Below are positions 44,887 to 53,385 of a stretch of DNA of 64,000 nt, in pieces (the first letter of the stretch is position 1; each line of letters begins with the position of its first letter). This DNA comes from CAVPKN01 sp964588495 (GTDB lineage Bacteria; Chlamydiota; Chlamydiia; Chlamydiales; JAAKFR01), in the NCBI GenBank assembly GCA_964588495.1, contig CAZPPS010000011.1, forward strand, positions 1 to 64,000, read 5' to 3'. Below the pieces are notes generated by a model. The model was not told where the DNA came from. It saw only the letters and a program-made list of their open reading frames with translations, and made no database searches. The position numbers were made by a program, and so were the translations under genes.

Positions 44887-45507
44887 ATGTTACTGTTAGC
44901 CTCAGCTCTGATCATCCTGCTTTTGATTTTTAGAAAAAAAATTTATGCCGATTTGGCTCTTTTTAGTCATAAAGAGGCTGTCGCACTGAAGGAAAAGTTA
45001 ATCATTTCCTATTATTATCCTCATACGCGACAAGAACGGGTAAACTTGATGCAAGATTGTGTTGATCAGTTCGTTGCATTACAGAACAGAGTTACAAAAT
45101 CTCTTTTTGCGAAATATTTTATCAGCCATAACGATTCCATTTCCTTCCATCAAAATCAGCTTTTAGAAATGAAGCAAACCTTGGAGGGCGAAGAAAATAA
45201 CCTGATTTCCTTCTCAACACTTGCACAACACGGAATCATAGCGACATCTGAATTTAGTGCTGAAGCACTGATGACTCTTGCAGGTCTAATTGATGACGCC
45301 TTTCCAGAAGAGTTTGGAAATGCTTTATTTAGCTTGAGTAGAGAAAATAGTCATCTCGCTTTAGACATCGCACCCTATGGAGAGACAGATCCTTTCCATA
45401 AAAGTGATTTGCAAGCTTTTTCCGACCACATTTCCCAAGAAGCATTTGATGGAGAGATGGTTAAAGTTCAAATTGATCAATATTCGGAAAATCTTCATGA
45501 CTTATAA
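44887..45507 (+). CDS. Small membrane-anchored protein, paralogue of 49824 (206 aa)
   Basis: An N-terminal hydrophobic helix (LLLASALIILLLIFRKK) is followed by a soluble helical domain. It is a paralogue of the product at 49824-50450: both have SYYYPHTRQER / SYYFPLTQQDR, then a QxCxD-x(6)-LQN segment, KSLFAK / KSLFLK, and near the end ISQEAFDGEMVKVQID / ISNEVFGGESVFVQMD. The family is not recognised. Its stop overlaps the start of the 155-aa gene by 11 bases. Confidence 0.7.
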   Translation: MLLLASALIILLLIFRKKIYADLALFSHKEAVALKEKLIISYYYPHTRQERVNLMQDCVDQFVALQNRVTKSLFAKYFISHNDSISFHQNQLLEMKQTLEGEENNLISFSTLAQHGIIATSEFSAEALMTLAGLIDDAFPEEFGNALFSLSRENSHLALDIAPYGETDPFHKSDLQAFSDHISQEAFDGEMVKVQIDQYSENLHDL

Positions 45508-45964
45508 AATCGGAACGATTTTCGAAATAGAAACTCCTAAAGGATTTGCTTATGCACAATATACCCATAGAGATGAAGAACGGGGCTATTTGATTAGAGT
45601 CATGAGAGGACTTTATGAAACAAAGCAATCAGATCTGGTCATGTTGGCCAATAAACCCACACTTTTTTCCACCTTGATTGGGAGCTTACAGACCGCTGTG
45701 CGAGCAAAGTCTTTTATCCGTATGGGTCATCAACCTGTTCCCCACTTTGCTGAGAAACTCCCCATTTTCAAAATAGGTTACGGGCATCCGCAAACGGGAA
45801 AAATTGACACCTGGACTTTTGTAGAAGGCGAAAAATCGTGGAGAAAGAAGGCTGAGGAATTAACGGATGAGGAAAAAGACTATCCCTTATGCTGTTATAA
45901 GTCATTTGATTGGCTGCAAGAAGACATTGTAAAACAGTGGACACCTGCCAGAGATTTTGAATAA
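45497..45964 (+). CDS. Unknown protein, possibly Imm26-like (155 aa)
   Basis: The start at 45497 gives a protein beginning MTYKIGTIFEIETPKGFAYA and containing GYLIRVMRGLYE and PHFAEKLPIFKIGYGHP. The GxIFEIxxPxGFAYAQY opening resembles immunity-26-type or related small antitoxin/immunity folds, but I cannot confirm it. It overlaps the preceding paralogue-family gene by 11 bases and is likely translated with it. No toxin gene is visible nearby. Confidence 0.6.
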   Translation: MTYKIGTIFEIETPKGFAYAQYTHRDEERGYLIRVMRGLYETKQSDLVMLANKPTLFSTLIGSLQTAVRAKSFIRMGHQPVPHFAEKLPIFKIGYGHPQTGKIDTWTFVEGEKSWRKKAEELTDEEKDYPLCCYKSFDWLQEDIVKQWTPARDFE

Positions 45965-46015
45965 CTGTGCCGCCAATTGCTAGATGAAGATTTTTTTTAA
46001 AGATTGGTTGATATC

Positions 46016-46777
46016 GTGAAATTTATCTCTTGGAATGTAAATGGAATACGTTCAATCCTCAAAAAAGGTTTTTTGGATTTTTTAGAAGTGCAAAATCCTG
46101 ATGTCCTTTGTTTACAGGAAACTAAAGCAACTATCGCAGATATCAACCTCGATCTTCCCCACTATCATCAATATTGGAATTCGGCCCAGAAAAAAGGGTA
46201 CAGCGGCACCTGTGTGTTCACTAAAGAAAAACCCCTGAATGTTGTGAATGGAATTTTAATCGATATTCACGATCAGGAAGGCAGAACGATCACGCTCGAA
46301 TATCCTGACTTTTTTCTTGTGAATGTTTATGTTCCCAATTCTAAAAGAGATCTTTCAAGGCTGGAATACCGGAGCACACAATGGGATGTCGATTTTCTTA
46401 AGTACTTAAAATCCCTGGAGACAAAAAAACCTGTCATTTTCTGTGGCGATTTGAACGTGGCTCATACAGAAATCGATTTAAGTTTTCCGGCAGCCAATAC
46501 ACATAACCACGGCTTTACCCCAGAAGAACGGGAAGGTTTTGAGCGCATTATCGCCTCAGGTTTCATCGACACCTTTCGCGAATTTGAAAAAAAACCTGGC
46601 CATTACACCTGGTGGAGTCAATTTAGAAACTGTAGAGAAAGGAACATCGGCTGGCGCATCGATTATTTTTTAATTTCCAAATCCCTGCTTCCAAAATTGA
46701 AAAACTCCTACATCCTAAAAGATGTTCAGGGCTCCGATCACTGCCCGATTGTTCTCGAATTAAGCACGACCAATTGA
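46016..46777 (+). CDS. xth: Exodeoxyribonuclease III / AP endonuclease (253 aa)
   Basis: The endonuclease/exonuclease/phosphatase fold is complete: SWNVNGIRS, CLQETKAT (catalytic Glu), NVYVPNSKRDLSR, FCGDLNVAHTEID (Asp, Asn), WRIDYFLIS and the terminal GSDHCPI (His). It cuts DNA 5' to abasic sites and has 3'-exonuclease activity, in base-excision repair. Start GTG at 46016 gives the normal N-terminus MKFISWNVNG; TTG at 46004 is upstream but less likely. Its 3' end overlaps the convergent metallophosphoesterase gene by 18 bases. Confidence 0.9.
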   Translation: MKFISWNVNGIRSILKKGFLDFLEVQNPDVLCLQETKATIADINLDLPHYHQYWNSAQKKGYSGTCVFTKEKPLNVVNGILIDIHDQEGRTITLEYPDFFLVNVYVPNSKRDLSRLEYRSTQWDVDFLKYLKSLETKKPVIFCGDLNVAHTEIDLSFPAANTHNHGFTPEEREGFERIIASGFIDTFREFEKKPGHYTWWSQFRNCRERNIGWRIDYFLISKSLLPKLKNSYILKDVQGSDHCPIVLELSTTN

Positions 46778-47398
46778 AAGGTTGATGGTGATAGGGTCGT
46801 TGACCTCTTGATAATGTTCATTGACAATACTTGCATTCACAAAGCAGGTCTCCTCTAACTGGACCCAATGGCCTCCTTTTTCATGAATGTGCCCAAAACA
46901 ACAGAGTTTGGGTTTGATCCTAAATGCTGCCTGTCTCAATATCTCACTCCCCACGCTGCCGCTTCGGCACACATCGAGAATCCCAAAAGGAGGTGCGTGT
47001 GAGAGCAGAATATCAATATCGGTTGGAATTTGATCAAAATGGGCGCAAAGATCGATTTCGTCTTTCACAGAAAAAGCCATCGCCCAGTTTTGCCCCCGCA
47101 TTCTCCGCGTCCATGGAGTCCCCCAGATCTTTAATCCTTTGAATTCACACCCGGAATCTTGCAAATAATGAACCCCACTTCCCTCAATTTTTACCTCTGA
47201 TTTCTCAATTAACTCATCATGGTTGCCAGCAATCACCACTTTGCATTGAAAAGGGAGAGTTTCCAACCAGGAATTAAACGCATGATACTCCTTGGCAGTT
47301 CCACGAGCTGTCAAATCACCGCCAAGAATCAACAAATCCCCCCCTTCCAATTCAGGTTTGTAGCCGTGCAAATCGCTCACACATGTAACGGATATCAT
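46760..47398 (-). CDS. Calcineurin-like metallophosphoesterase, MPPED-type (212 aa)
   Basis: Motifs SDLHGYK, LGGDLTARG, AGNHDELI, LSHAPPFG and FGHIHEKGG are all present. It is a paralogue of the product at 33726-34376: both have LQDSGCEF/LNDSGCVI followed by GLKIWGTP/GIPIWGSP. The start has GAGG 6 bases upstream. Substrate unknown. It converges with xth and overlaps its 3' end. Confidence 0.85.
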   Translation of the reverse strand: MISVTCVSDLHGYKPELEGGDLLILGGDLTARGTAKEYHAFNSWLETLPFQCKVVIAGNHDELIEKSEVKIEGSGVHYLQDSGCEFKGLKIWGTPWTRRMRGQNWAMAFSVKDEIDLCAHFDQIPTDIDILLSHAPPFGILDVCRSGSVGSEILRQAAFRIKPKLCCFGHIHEKGGHWVQLEETCFVNASIVNEHYQEVNDPITINLSIGRA

Positions 47399-47461
47399 TT
47401 TTTCCTCACTAATAGTTAAAAATGTATAGCGATAAAGAGATTAGAGCACTAACATTTTTCT

Positions 47462-49309
47462 ATGACTAATGATCTAACATTTCAAAGTATCCATTGCAGA
47501 CTTGAAAGTGCCCCCAAGGCACTGGCTTTTCATCCCACAAAACCTCTCCTTTTTGTGAGTGATCAGGCCAAAAATATCGACATTTTTGACCTTGAAAGTG
47601 GCCAGCAGATTCGAAGGATTTCTCATTCATCAACAGTTTTTGCCATCGGTTTTTATGAAAATGAACTCTATGGATTTGATGAGGATAAAAATATTGCCCG
47701 ATGGGATTTAAATACTTTTGAGTTCAAGGGGATGAAGTATGTCGATCGCCTATATCATGGACTAACAAAGACCCCGGAAGGTGAATGGGTTCCTGATGGC
47801 ATGGGCACCATTACGCAAGCTCACTTTGTTCCTAAAAAACCCCTTCTGATCGTTGGCGTTGATATTCGAGCTTTTTGGTGTGATTATACCATGCTTGTCC
47901 AAATAAATATTCAAGAGGCGGCAATCGTTAAGGAATACGATTTCGATCGTAGAGATGTTGTGTTAATGGACACTGTCGCCCTTTCGCGAGATGGAACAAA
48001 GGTTTGTGCAGGCGGGCTCGATTTCACGGTTCTAACGGACGGAGACTACTCCTCCTCCTACGAAATGATTGTGCAATGGAAACTTGATACCGGTGAGAAA
48101 ATTTGTAGTTTCGAATGCGATGAGGTTTCTAGCCATCATAGTCATCTTGCTTTTATGCAGACTTATTCCCCGGCAGGTGATCGACTCTTGGTCTTGCTAA
48201 AGAAAACATACTTTACAAGTTTTTCTTTATGGAAAACTGACGGGGAAAATCTCATTTTAGAAGAGAAAAATGAATCTAAAGATTTTTTTTTCTGGGAACC
48301 TGACCAAATAAATCTCATTGAGGAATTAGCAATGGAAGAAGACCTGGATGTCAGTGCTCTTGAATGGTCGCCCTGCTCAGATTGGATCGCTTTTGGAAAA
48401 CCCTGTGGCGGCATTGCTCTTTGGGATATTAACCAACGAACAACTATTTTTGAAGAAAAAGCCTTTGAAAGCCCTGTTCAGTGTGTGAAATTTTCCATAG
48501 ATGGGAGTTACTTGGCCGCTTTTTCCAAAGATTTGGAAGTAAAAATCTATAAGCTCCCGAAATTTGATGCTTCGATGATAAATGACCATTGTCTAAGGGT
48601 TGCAAAGGAGCTTGATTGTACTTACTTTATGGTCCAAAAAGGACCGAAATCCCCATCTTTTGTCATCCTTGTCGTTGATGGGAACAATCAACGGGCAACT
48701 TTTGATTTTGAGACGGGCAACACAATCATCTCTTCCCCTAATTTCCAAAAGAGCGCAGAAGCTCTGCGTCTGATCAATCAACACCGCGCAGAGTTTATGG
48801 ATTACTGGAAATTGCAACCCTTTTTGCCGCAAACCATTTTAAAACCTCTTCGGCCTCATGATTATGGTAAGCGCGGCTGGCCTTCCATTGCCACCTTGGA
48901 AGATTTTATCGAAGACTATGGAAGCCCTCCCTATTCAAAGGGGATTTTTGTCTGCTTTAAACTTTTCCCTCATACCACACTTGTCAGTTGGATCTATCAA
49001 GATATGGATGTTGCTGAAGATTGGTGTTGTGAAACCTTTGGACCCCCTCTTATTATTGACCATATACAAGAAGATTTGCTGCGTGAAACTGCTGAAATCT
49101 TTGGATCCCCTATCAATATTGAGCATATCAAATACGAAACATCGATCACTTGCCGAGAAAAAAGATCCACAAATGCTTCTGGAAAATGGGCAACCCTTTG
49201 GCTTGGCAAAACCGATTATGATTTTGGTTATCAACAATTCTTTTTTAAGGATCCAGCCGATAAGGAAGCTTTTGAAAACTTCTTAAAAACCGAACTGGAA
49301 ATTACATAA
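47462..49309 (+). CDS. WD40-like propeller protein with extra C-terminal module (615 aa)
   Basis: The first 370 residues are a degenerate WD40/quinoprotein-like propeller (PKALAFHPTKPLLFVSDQAK, LSRDGTKVCAGGLDF, VSALEWSPCSDWIAFG, VKFSIDGSYLAAFSKD). The C-terminal 245 residues are not propeller; the last 60 (KWATLWLGKTDYDFGYQQFF, then FKDPADKEAFENFL) match the end of the membrane protein at 27694-28347. A repeated LIIDHIQEDLLRETAEIFG segment precedes it (FGPPLIIDHI, FGSPINIEHI). Function unknown; cytoplasmic by sequence. Confidence 0.7.
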   Translation: MTNDLTFQSIHCRLESAPKALAFHPTKPLLFVSDQAKNIDIFDLESGQQIRRISHSSTVFAIGFYENELYGFDEDKNIARWDLNTFEFKGMKYVDRLYHGLTKTPEGEWVPDGMGTITQAHFVPKKPLLIVGVDIRAFWCDYTMLVQINIQEAAIVKEYDFDRRDVVLMDTVALSRDGTKVCAGGLDFTVLTDGDYSSSYEMIVQWKLDTGEKICSFECDEVSSHHSHLAFMQTYSPAGDRLLVLLKKTYFTSFSLWKTDGENLILEEKNESKDFFFWEPDQINLIEELAMEEDLDVSALEWSPCSDWIAFGKPCGGIALWDINQRTTIFEEKAFESPVQCVKFSIDGSYLAAFSKDLEVKIYKLPKFDASMINDHCLRVAKELDCTYFMVQKGPKSPSFVILVVDGNNQRATFDFETGNTIISSPNFQKSAEALRLINQHRAEFMDYWKLQPFLPQTILKPLRPHDYGKRGWPSIATLEDFIEDYGSPPYSKGIFVCFKLFPHTTLVSWIYQDMDVAEDWCCETFGPPLIIDHIQEDLLRETAEIFGSPINIEHIKYETSITCREKRSTNASGKWATLWLGKTDYDFGYQQFFFKDPADKEAFENFLKTELEIT

Positions 49310-49387
49310 AAATGAGTTATTTAGATTGTCCCAAGTGCACGTTATTCTTGCGGCAAATAGAAAGGGAGTTTACCATTCTTGTCTTCT

Positions 49388-49816
49388 ATGGAACAAAGTG
49401 AACAAAAAACTTATTTTTGGTCTGCGGGTCAGGTGTGGTTAGCTTCTTTTTTAGGAGGACCTCTTGCAGGCTGCTATTTATTAGGAAGAAATAGCCAAGA
49501 ATCGGGACTTTCCAAGACTGCCAAGTCCTATTATATAGGGGGAATTCTTGGAACGCTTGTGCTTTTGATCATTCTCTATTTCATTCCCAACCATTTTCTA
49601 ACAAAGTATAAAACGTTCATTCCAACAACTTATTTAGGCCTTTTACTCACATTTGGTCAACAACAAAAGAAGATGCTGAAAGAAAAATTTAGCACAGGAT
49701 ATACACGGCATTCCTATTTTCGATGTTTCTTGGTCGCCCTTTCATTACTTGTGATCCAAACCTTCCTTTTTTTGCTATTTCTAGGTACCTCCCTCTATTT
49801 TATTCAATTTTCTTAA
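49388..49816 (+). CDS. Small membrane protein (142 aa)
   Basis: Three to four hydrophobic helices are visible (GQVWLASFLGGPLAGCYLLG, YIGGILGTLVLLIILYFI, TFIPTTYLGLLLTFG and LVALSLLVIQTFLFLLFLGT). It resembles no transporter family that I recognise. The start is uncertain: ATG at 49388 has no good ribosome binding site, TTG at 49379 has AGGGAG 10 bases upstream. It is followed 7 bases later by the paralogue-family gene, so they may share a transcript. Confidence 0.65.
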   Translation: MEQSEQKTYFWSAGQVWLASFLGGPLAGCYLLGRNSQESGLSKTAKSYYIGGILGTLVLLIILYFIPNHFLTKYKTFIPTTYLGLLLTFGQQQKKMLKEKFSTGYTRHSYFRCFLVALSLLVIQTFLFLLFLGTSLYFIQFS

Positions 49817-49823
49817 GGAATCT

Positions 49824-50450
49824 ATGCATCCTGATAAAAAACTCATGCTGACGGCTCTAATTCTTCTAGTTACTTTGTTTTCTTTCCAAGGAAAAATTTT
49901 TGAAGAAATTAAGTATTTTAAGGAAGTTGAGGGCTGCCAAATGGAAGCATTTAAAATAAGCGAAAGATTACAAGATTCTTATTATTTTCCCTTAACACAG
50001 CAAGATAGGATGCATTACATTCAAAGTTGTGCAGATGGCCTGACCACCATTCAAAATAAATTCTCAAAATCCCTTTTTCTCAAAAGAGCTGTGAATTTTC
50101 AAAATCTCATTGCTCAATGTCAAGACGAGCTTATAGAAAGGCAGCATTTGGTTGATGAGGGTGAATCTGAAGAAATGGTTTCTTTCTACACACCGCAAAA
50201 ACATGAAATCGTCGCTGATTCGACGTTTGAAAGAAAAAACCTTCTTCATCTTGCTCGTATTATAGATTATACTTTCCCCGAAGAGACACATGCGATTTTT
50301 ACACTTGAACGGGCCAGCAATCTCATTATTTTAAATATTTTTCTTGGGCCCAATGAGTTTGGTTTTAAAAACCTTAATCTGAAAAAACTTTCCACCAGAA
50401 TTTCAAACGAGGTCTTTGGTGGTGAATCTGTTTTTGTGCAAATGGACTAA
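49824..50450 (+). CDS. Small membrane-anchored protein, paralogue of 44887 (208 aa)
   Basis: An N-terminal hydrophobic helix (LMLTALILLVTLFSFQG) is followed by a helical soluble domain with SYYFPLTQQDRMHYIQSCAD and KFSKSLFLKRAV, matching the product at 44887-45507 along its whole length. AAGGAA lies 4 bases before the ATG. It is coupled to the downstream 218-aa gene (3 bases apart). The family is unrecognised; a shared domain layout suggests one function duplicated. Confidence 0.7.
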   Translation: MHPDKKLMLTALILLVTLFSFQGKIFEEIKYFKEVEGCQMEAFKISERLQDSYYFPLTQQDRMHYIQSCADGLTTIQNKFSKSLFLKRAVNFQNLIAQCQDELIERQHLVDEGESEEMVSFYTPQKHEIVADSTFERKNLLHLARIIDYTFPEETHAIFTLERASNLIILNIFLGPNEFGFKNLNLKKLSTRISNEVFGGESVFVQMD

Positions 50451-50453
50451 AAA

Positions 50454-51110
50454 ATGGCAAAGATATTCTTAGTAGCTGAAAAAATTAACGATCCCATGGC
50501 CTTTATAAGCCTATTAAGAAAGCTGACGGCAAAGCCCCTTTCAGAAATTCGAGAGTCTATGGGCGCAGCAAGACCCTTCTTTGAAGGGTGCTCTTATGAT
50601 AATGCCGATGATATTCAAGAGATTCTCCTTTTTGCAAAAAATAAGAACGATTCCATCCGCATTTTTAAGCAAGTGTCGGGCACTCTTTATGAAATTACCG
50701 CAGAACAATTTCAAAATGAAGCCAAGCGCAATCAAGAAATTGAGGATGAGGAAGATTGGGATGACATGTTTTCGCCCGATTTGGATGCATCTGAAAGAGA
50801 ATTTTTGCTAGCGATCATCGAAAATGAACTAGAAACTTGGGAAGAGATCGACTTTGAAGACACAGACAGCGTGCTCAATTATCAACACTACGCGATCCGT
50901 GTTCCAGAAATCGCGGAGATTCTTGAAATGTTAGAAACAGAAGATGCTGAGGTGATTTTGTCTCAAATACAAGCAGCATTTATCATCGAATCCTTAAATC
51001 ATGCGCTCGAAAACGGCAAACAAGCAGGTTTTAATCTCACCGATTTACAACCGATCAACGATCTGCTGAACCGACTCCGACAAGAAGCTGTTGAGCAGTT
51101 TGCGGATTAG
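50454..51110 (+). CDS. Unknown acidic protein (218 aa)
   Basis: The N-terminal 70 residues form an alpha/beta unit (IFLVAEKINDPMAFISLL, IRESMGAARPFFEGCSYDN) that resembles the small domain of ribosomal-protein-L7/L12-like regulators. A very acidic linker (EIEDEEDWDDMFSPDLDA) leads to a helical C-terminal part. It starts 3 bases after the previous stop. The last 4 bases overlap the end of the convergent zinc-ribbon gene. Confidence 0.65.
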   Translation: MAKIFLVAEKINDPMAFISLLRKLTAKPLSEIRESMGAARPFFEGCSYDNADDIQEILLFAKNKNDSIRIFKQVSGTLYEITAEQFQNEAKRNQEIEDEEDWDDMFSPDLDASEREFLLAIIENELETWEEIDFEDTDSVLNYQHYAIRVPEIAEILEMLETEDAEVILSQIQAAFIIESLNHALENGKQAGFNLTDLQPINDLLNRLRQEAVEQFAD

Positions 51111-51550
51111 TCCTTTTGTTTTTTTTGTGAGCGCGCTTTTTTACGGCATGCGGGACAATTTTTTGCTTCTGATTGGACCCAAAAATGAAGAGTCTCATAC
51201 CAAAATTCTTGCTCTTTAGCCGAGAAAAGAAACAACTGGTTACATGTACTGCATAGTTTCGAATGATCAAAATAAGCAAGAAACGGAGCATGGTCACAAA
51301 AAGTTTGCTTGTCGGGATGTGCTAGGATTGCCTTTCCGCTGTTCAAACAAGTATCGCAGGCCCATTGAAATTTCTTGATGTTTTGAAGGATCGTTTTTGC
51401 ATTGGGGGCCCACCAAATCGCACCTGAGTTTTCTAAAGATCCTATTTGCTTATCCAAGGTTTTGAGAGAAGTAGGAGACACCTTGCCGGAACAACAAGGA
51501 CACTGCAAGTCCTTTTCTCCTAGTTCTTTCATAGCGTCTTTTATAGACAT
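51107..51550 (-). CDS. Zinc-ribbon protein (147 aa)
   Basis: Four CxxC pairs are present: CPCC (about 17), CDTC (about 65), CSTC (about 98) and CPAC (about 135). The second half, LCSTCNQLFLFSAKEQEFWY with a following CPACRKK, matches a zf-trcl-type probable zinc ribbon. The first half looks like a second, divergent pair. Binding of nucleic acid or protein is possible but unknown. AAAGGA lies 8 bases before the ATG. It converges with the acidic 218-aa gene. Upstream lies a 250-base gap with no gene. Confidence 0.75.
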   Translation of the reverse strand: MSIKDAMKELGEKDLQCPCCSGKVSPTSLKTLDKQIGSLENSGAIWWAPNAKTILQNIKKFQWACDTCLNSGKAILAHPDKQTFCDHAPFLAYFDHSKLCSTCNQLFLFSAKEQEFWYETLHFWVQSEAKNCPACRKKARSQKKQKD

Positions 51551-51803
51551 AACGTAATCCTTTTAGAGAAGAAGCTGTTGTGCAATATGGGGTCGCTTCA
51601 CGAAACGAAATTTAAAGGACGTTAAGCCGGAGAAATGGGTCGAAGTGGTTTGAATTTCCCTTTATTGGACGATCCTTTTCTCCATATATAGTCACCTCTC
51701 ATTAATGAGTTTTGGGTTGTTACTGATTCTAAGCCTAACTGAAGTTTTTTTGAAAGAAATACTATTTTACATATTTTTAGGGATTCAGCAATAAGATTAG
51801 AGT

Positions 51804-52754
51804 ATGCAATTAGTCACTGGACTCCATCATATCACCGCTTTGTCTGCCGATGCGCAGAGGACTGTAGATTTTTATGCGGGAATTTTGGGGTTACGGCTGG
51901 TTAAAAAGACCATCAACTTTGATGCTCCTGAGGTTTATCACCTTTATTTTGGCAATGAAAAGGGCTCTCCTGGAACGATTTTAACCTTCTTCCCCTACCC
52001 TGGAATTGCCCAAGGGAGAAAAGGGAAAGATCAACTGACGGTTACATCTTTTTCTGTGTCAGAAAAGGCTTTGGATTACTGGATCAAGCGATTTGAAAAG
52101 TTTAATGTCCGTTATACCGGTCCGCAAAAGCGCTTTGACGAAGTGTTTCTTTATTTTGAAGATCATGAGGGGCTCGGCTTAGAGCTCGTGGCGAATGACA
52201 AAGACGGAAGACCCCCTTATAGCTCAGGAAATATTCCCTTGGAGTTTGCCATCAAAGGATTTTATGGGATGACTCTTTCTGAGGAATGTTACGAAAAAAC
52301 TGCGGGACTTCTTACAACTCAAATGGACCATGTTTTCGTTAGAGAAAGTGGAAACCGTTTCCGCTACTCGGCCAGTGGAAAACCGGGCGATTTTGTCGAT
52401 ATTCTTTGTGTGCCCGATGCTTTAAAAGGACGAGGGGGCTTTGGAACTGTCCATCATGTGGCCTTTGCGACAGAAAGTTTAGAAACTCAAGCCCTGGCCC
52501 GTGAAAAACTTGTGAAATTTGGACTTAATGTGACCCCTGTTCTCAACCGGGAATACTTCCACTCCATTTATTTCCGAGAGCCCGGAGGTGTGCTCTTTGA
52601 GATCGCCACACTTCCCCCAGGTTTTACCTTCGATGAACCGCTCGAACATCTCGGCGAAACCTTAAAGTTGCCCACTTGGGAAGAGCCCAACAGGTCTTTT
52701 ATTGAAAGAAACCTTTCCCCCATCGAGTTTAACGCCAAAAAATTTGCTGATTAG
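51804..52754 (+). CDS. Ring-cleaving dioxygenase, MhqO-like glyoxalase fold (316 aa)
   Basis: Two vicinal-oxygen-chelate modules are seen: N-terminal LHHITALSADAQRTVDFYAG (His ligand) and C-terminal VHHVAFATES (His) with GGVLFEIAT (Glu ligand). The pattern is that of the MhqA/MhqO family, which opens aromatic rings of hydroquinones or quinone derivatives with Fe2+ or Mn2+. Length is normal. The redoxin gene begins 37 bases after its stop on the same strand. Role in quinone or electrophile detoxification is inferred from the family. Confidence 0.9.
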   Translation: MQLVTGLHHITALSADAQRTVDFYAGILGLRLVKKTINFDAPEVYHLYFGNEKGSPGTILTFFPYPGIAQGRKGKDQLTVTSFSVSEKALDYWIKRFEKFNVRYTGPQKRFDEVFLYFEDHEGLGLELVANDKDGRPPYSSGNIPLEFAIKGFYGMTLSEECYEKTAGLLTTQMDHVFVRESGNRFRYSASGKPGDFVDILCVPDALKGRGGFGTVHHVAFATESLETQALAREKLVKFGLNVTPVLNREYFHSIYFREPGGVLFEIATLPPGFTFDEPLEHLGETLKLPTWEEPNRSFIERNLSPIEFNAKKFAD

Positions 52755-52791
52755 TTGCTTTTTAACGAGTTCGGAGATAAGATCCACTTTT

Positions 52792-53385
52792 ATGGAAACA
52801 TTTACATTATCTTTAGGGGTGAAAGCCCCCGATTTTAGCCTCCCCGCCACAGATGGCAAGGTCTATTCTTTGGAGAGTTTCAAAGAAGCCAAAGCATTGG
52901 TGATCTTTTTTACCTGCAACCATTGCCCTTATGTGATAGGTTCAGACGAGGTGACCCGAAAGACAGCTGAAAAATTTAAAAGCCAGGGCGCTACATTTGT
53001 TGGGATCAATTCTAACAGCAAAATTACATACCCTGAGGATGATTTTGAGCATATGGTCACGCGGATGGAAGAACACCATTTTCCTTGGGTCTATCTCTAC
53101 GACGAATCTCAACAAGTGGCCAAAGCCTATGGAGCGCTGCGCACTCCCCACTTTTACGTATTTGATACAAACCGAAAACTCATTTACTGTGGCAGAGGAA
53201 TTGATTCGCCCCGAAATAGCGCGAATATGACCTTGAATGACCTCGAAAATGCTCTACAGGAATATTTTGCTGGCAAACCTATCTCCACTCCCCTGACAAA
53301 TCCCATCGGCTGCAATGTTAAATGGGAAGGTAAGCCAGCCCACTGGATGCCCCCGGAAGCTTGTGATTTAGTTAAAAGAAAATAA
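52792..53385 (+). CDS. Thioredoxin-fold redoxin (AhpC/TSA-like, PRX_like1) (197 aa)
   Basis: METFTLSLGVKAPDFSLPAT is a peroxiredoxin-type opening; the active site is FFTCNHCPYVIG (a CxxC in place of the peroxidatic TxxC), followed by GINSNSKITYPEDDFEHM and GALRTPHFYVFD (cis-Pro loop). It is a thiol-disulfide redoxin, cytoplasmic, substrate unknown. An in-frame upstream extension is rejected because it overlaps the preceding gene. It follows the ring-cleaving dioxygenase, a pairing that fits electrophile or quinone stress. It overlaps the convergent IQ-motif gene by 14 bases. Confidence 0.85.
   Translation: METFTLSLGVKAPDFSLPATDGKVYSLESFKEAKALVIFFTCNHCPYVIGSDEVTRKTAEKFKSQGATFVGINSNSKITYPEDDFEHMVTRMEEHHFPWVYLYDESQQVAKAYGALRTPHFYVFDTNRKLIYCGRGIDSPRNSANMTLNDLENALQEYFAGKPISTPLTNPIGCNVKWEGKPAHWMPPEACDLVKRK

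Noticed and set aside
45377..45496. Longer version of the 155-aa protein
   Set aside because: It would overlap the preceding gene by 130 bases; the start at 45497 fits the short overlap expected of coupled genes.
49312..49401. 29-codon frame with a CPKC motif between two plus-strand genes
   Set aside because: Too short, no ribosome binding site, and it overlaps the next gene; most likely chance.
21786..51740. Shared 15-base string GAGTTTTGGGTTGTT at about 21790 and 51708
   Set aside because: Too short and flanks are unrelated; could be chance or debris of an older repeat.
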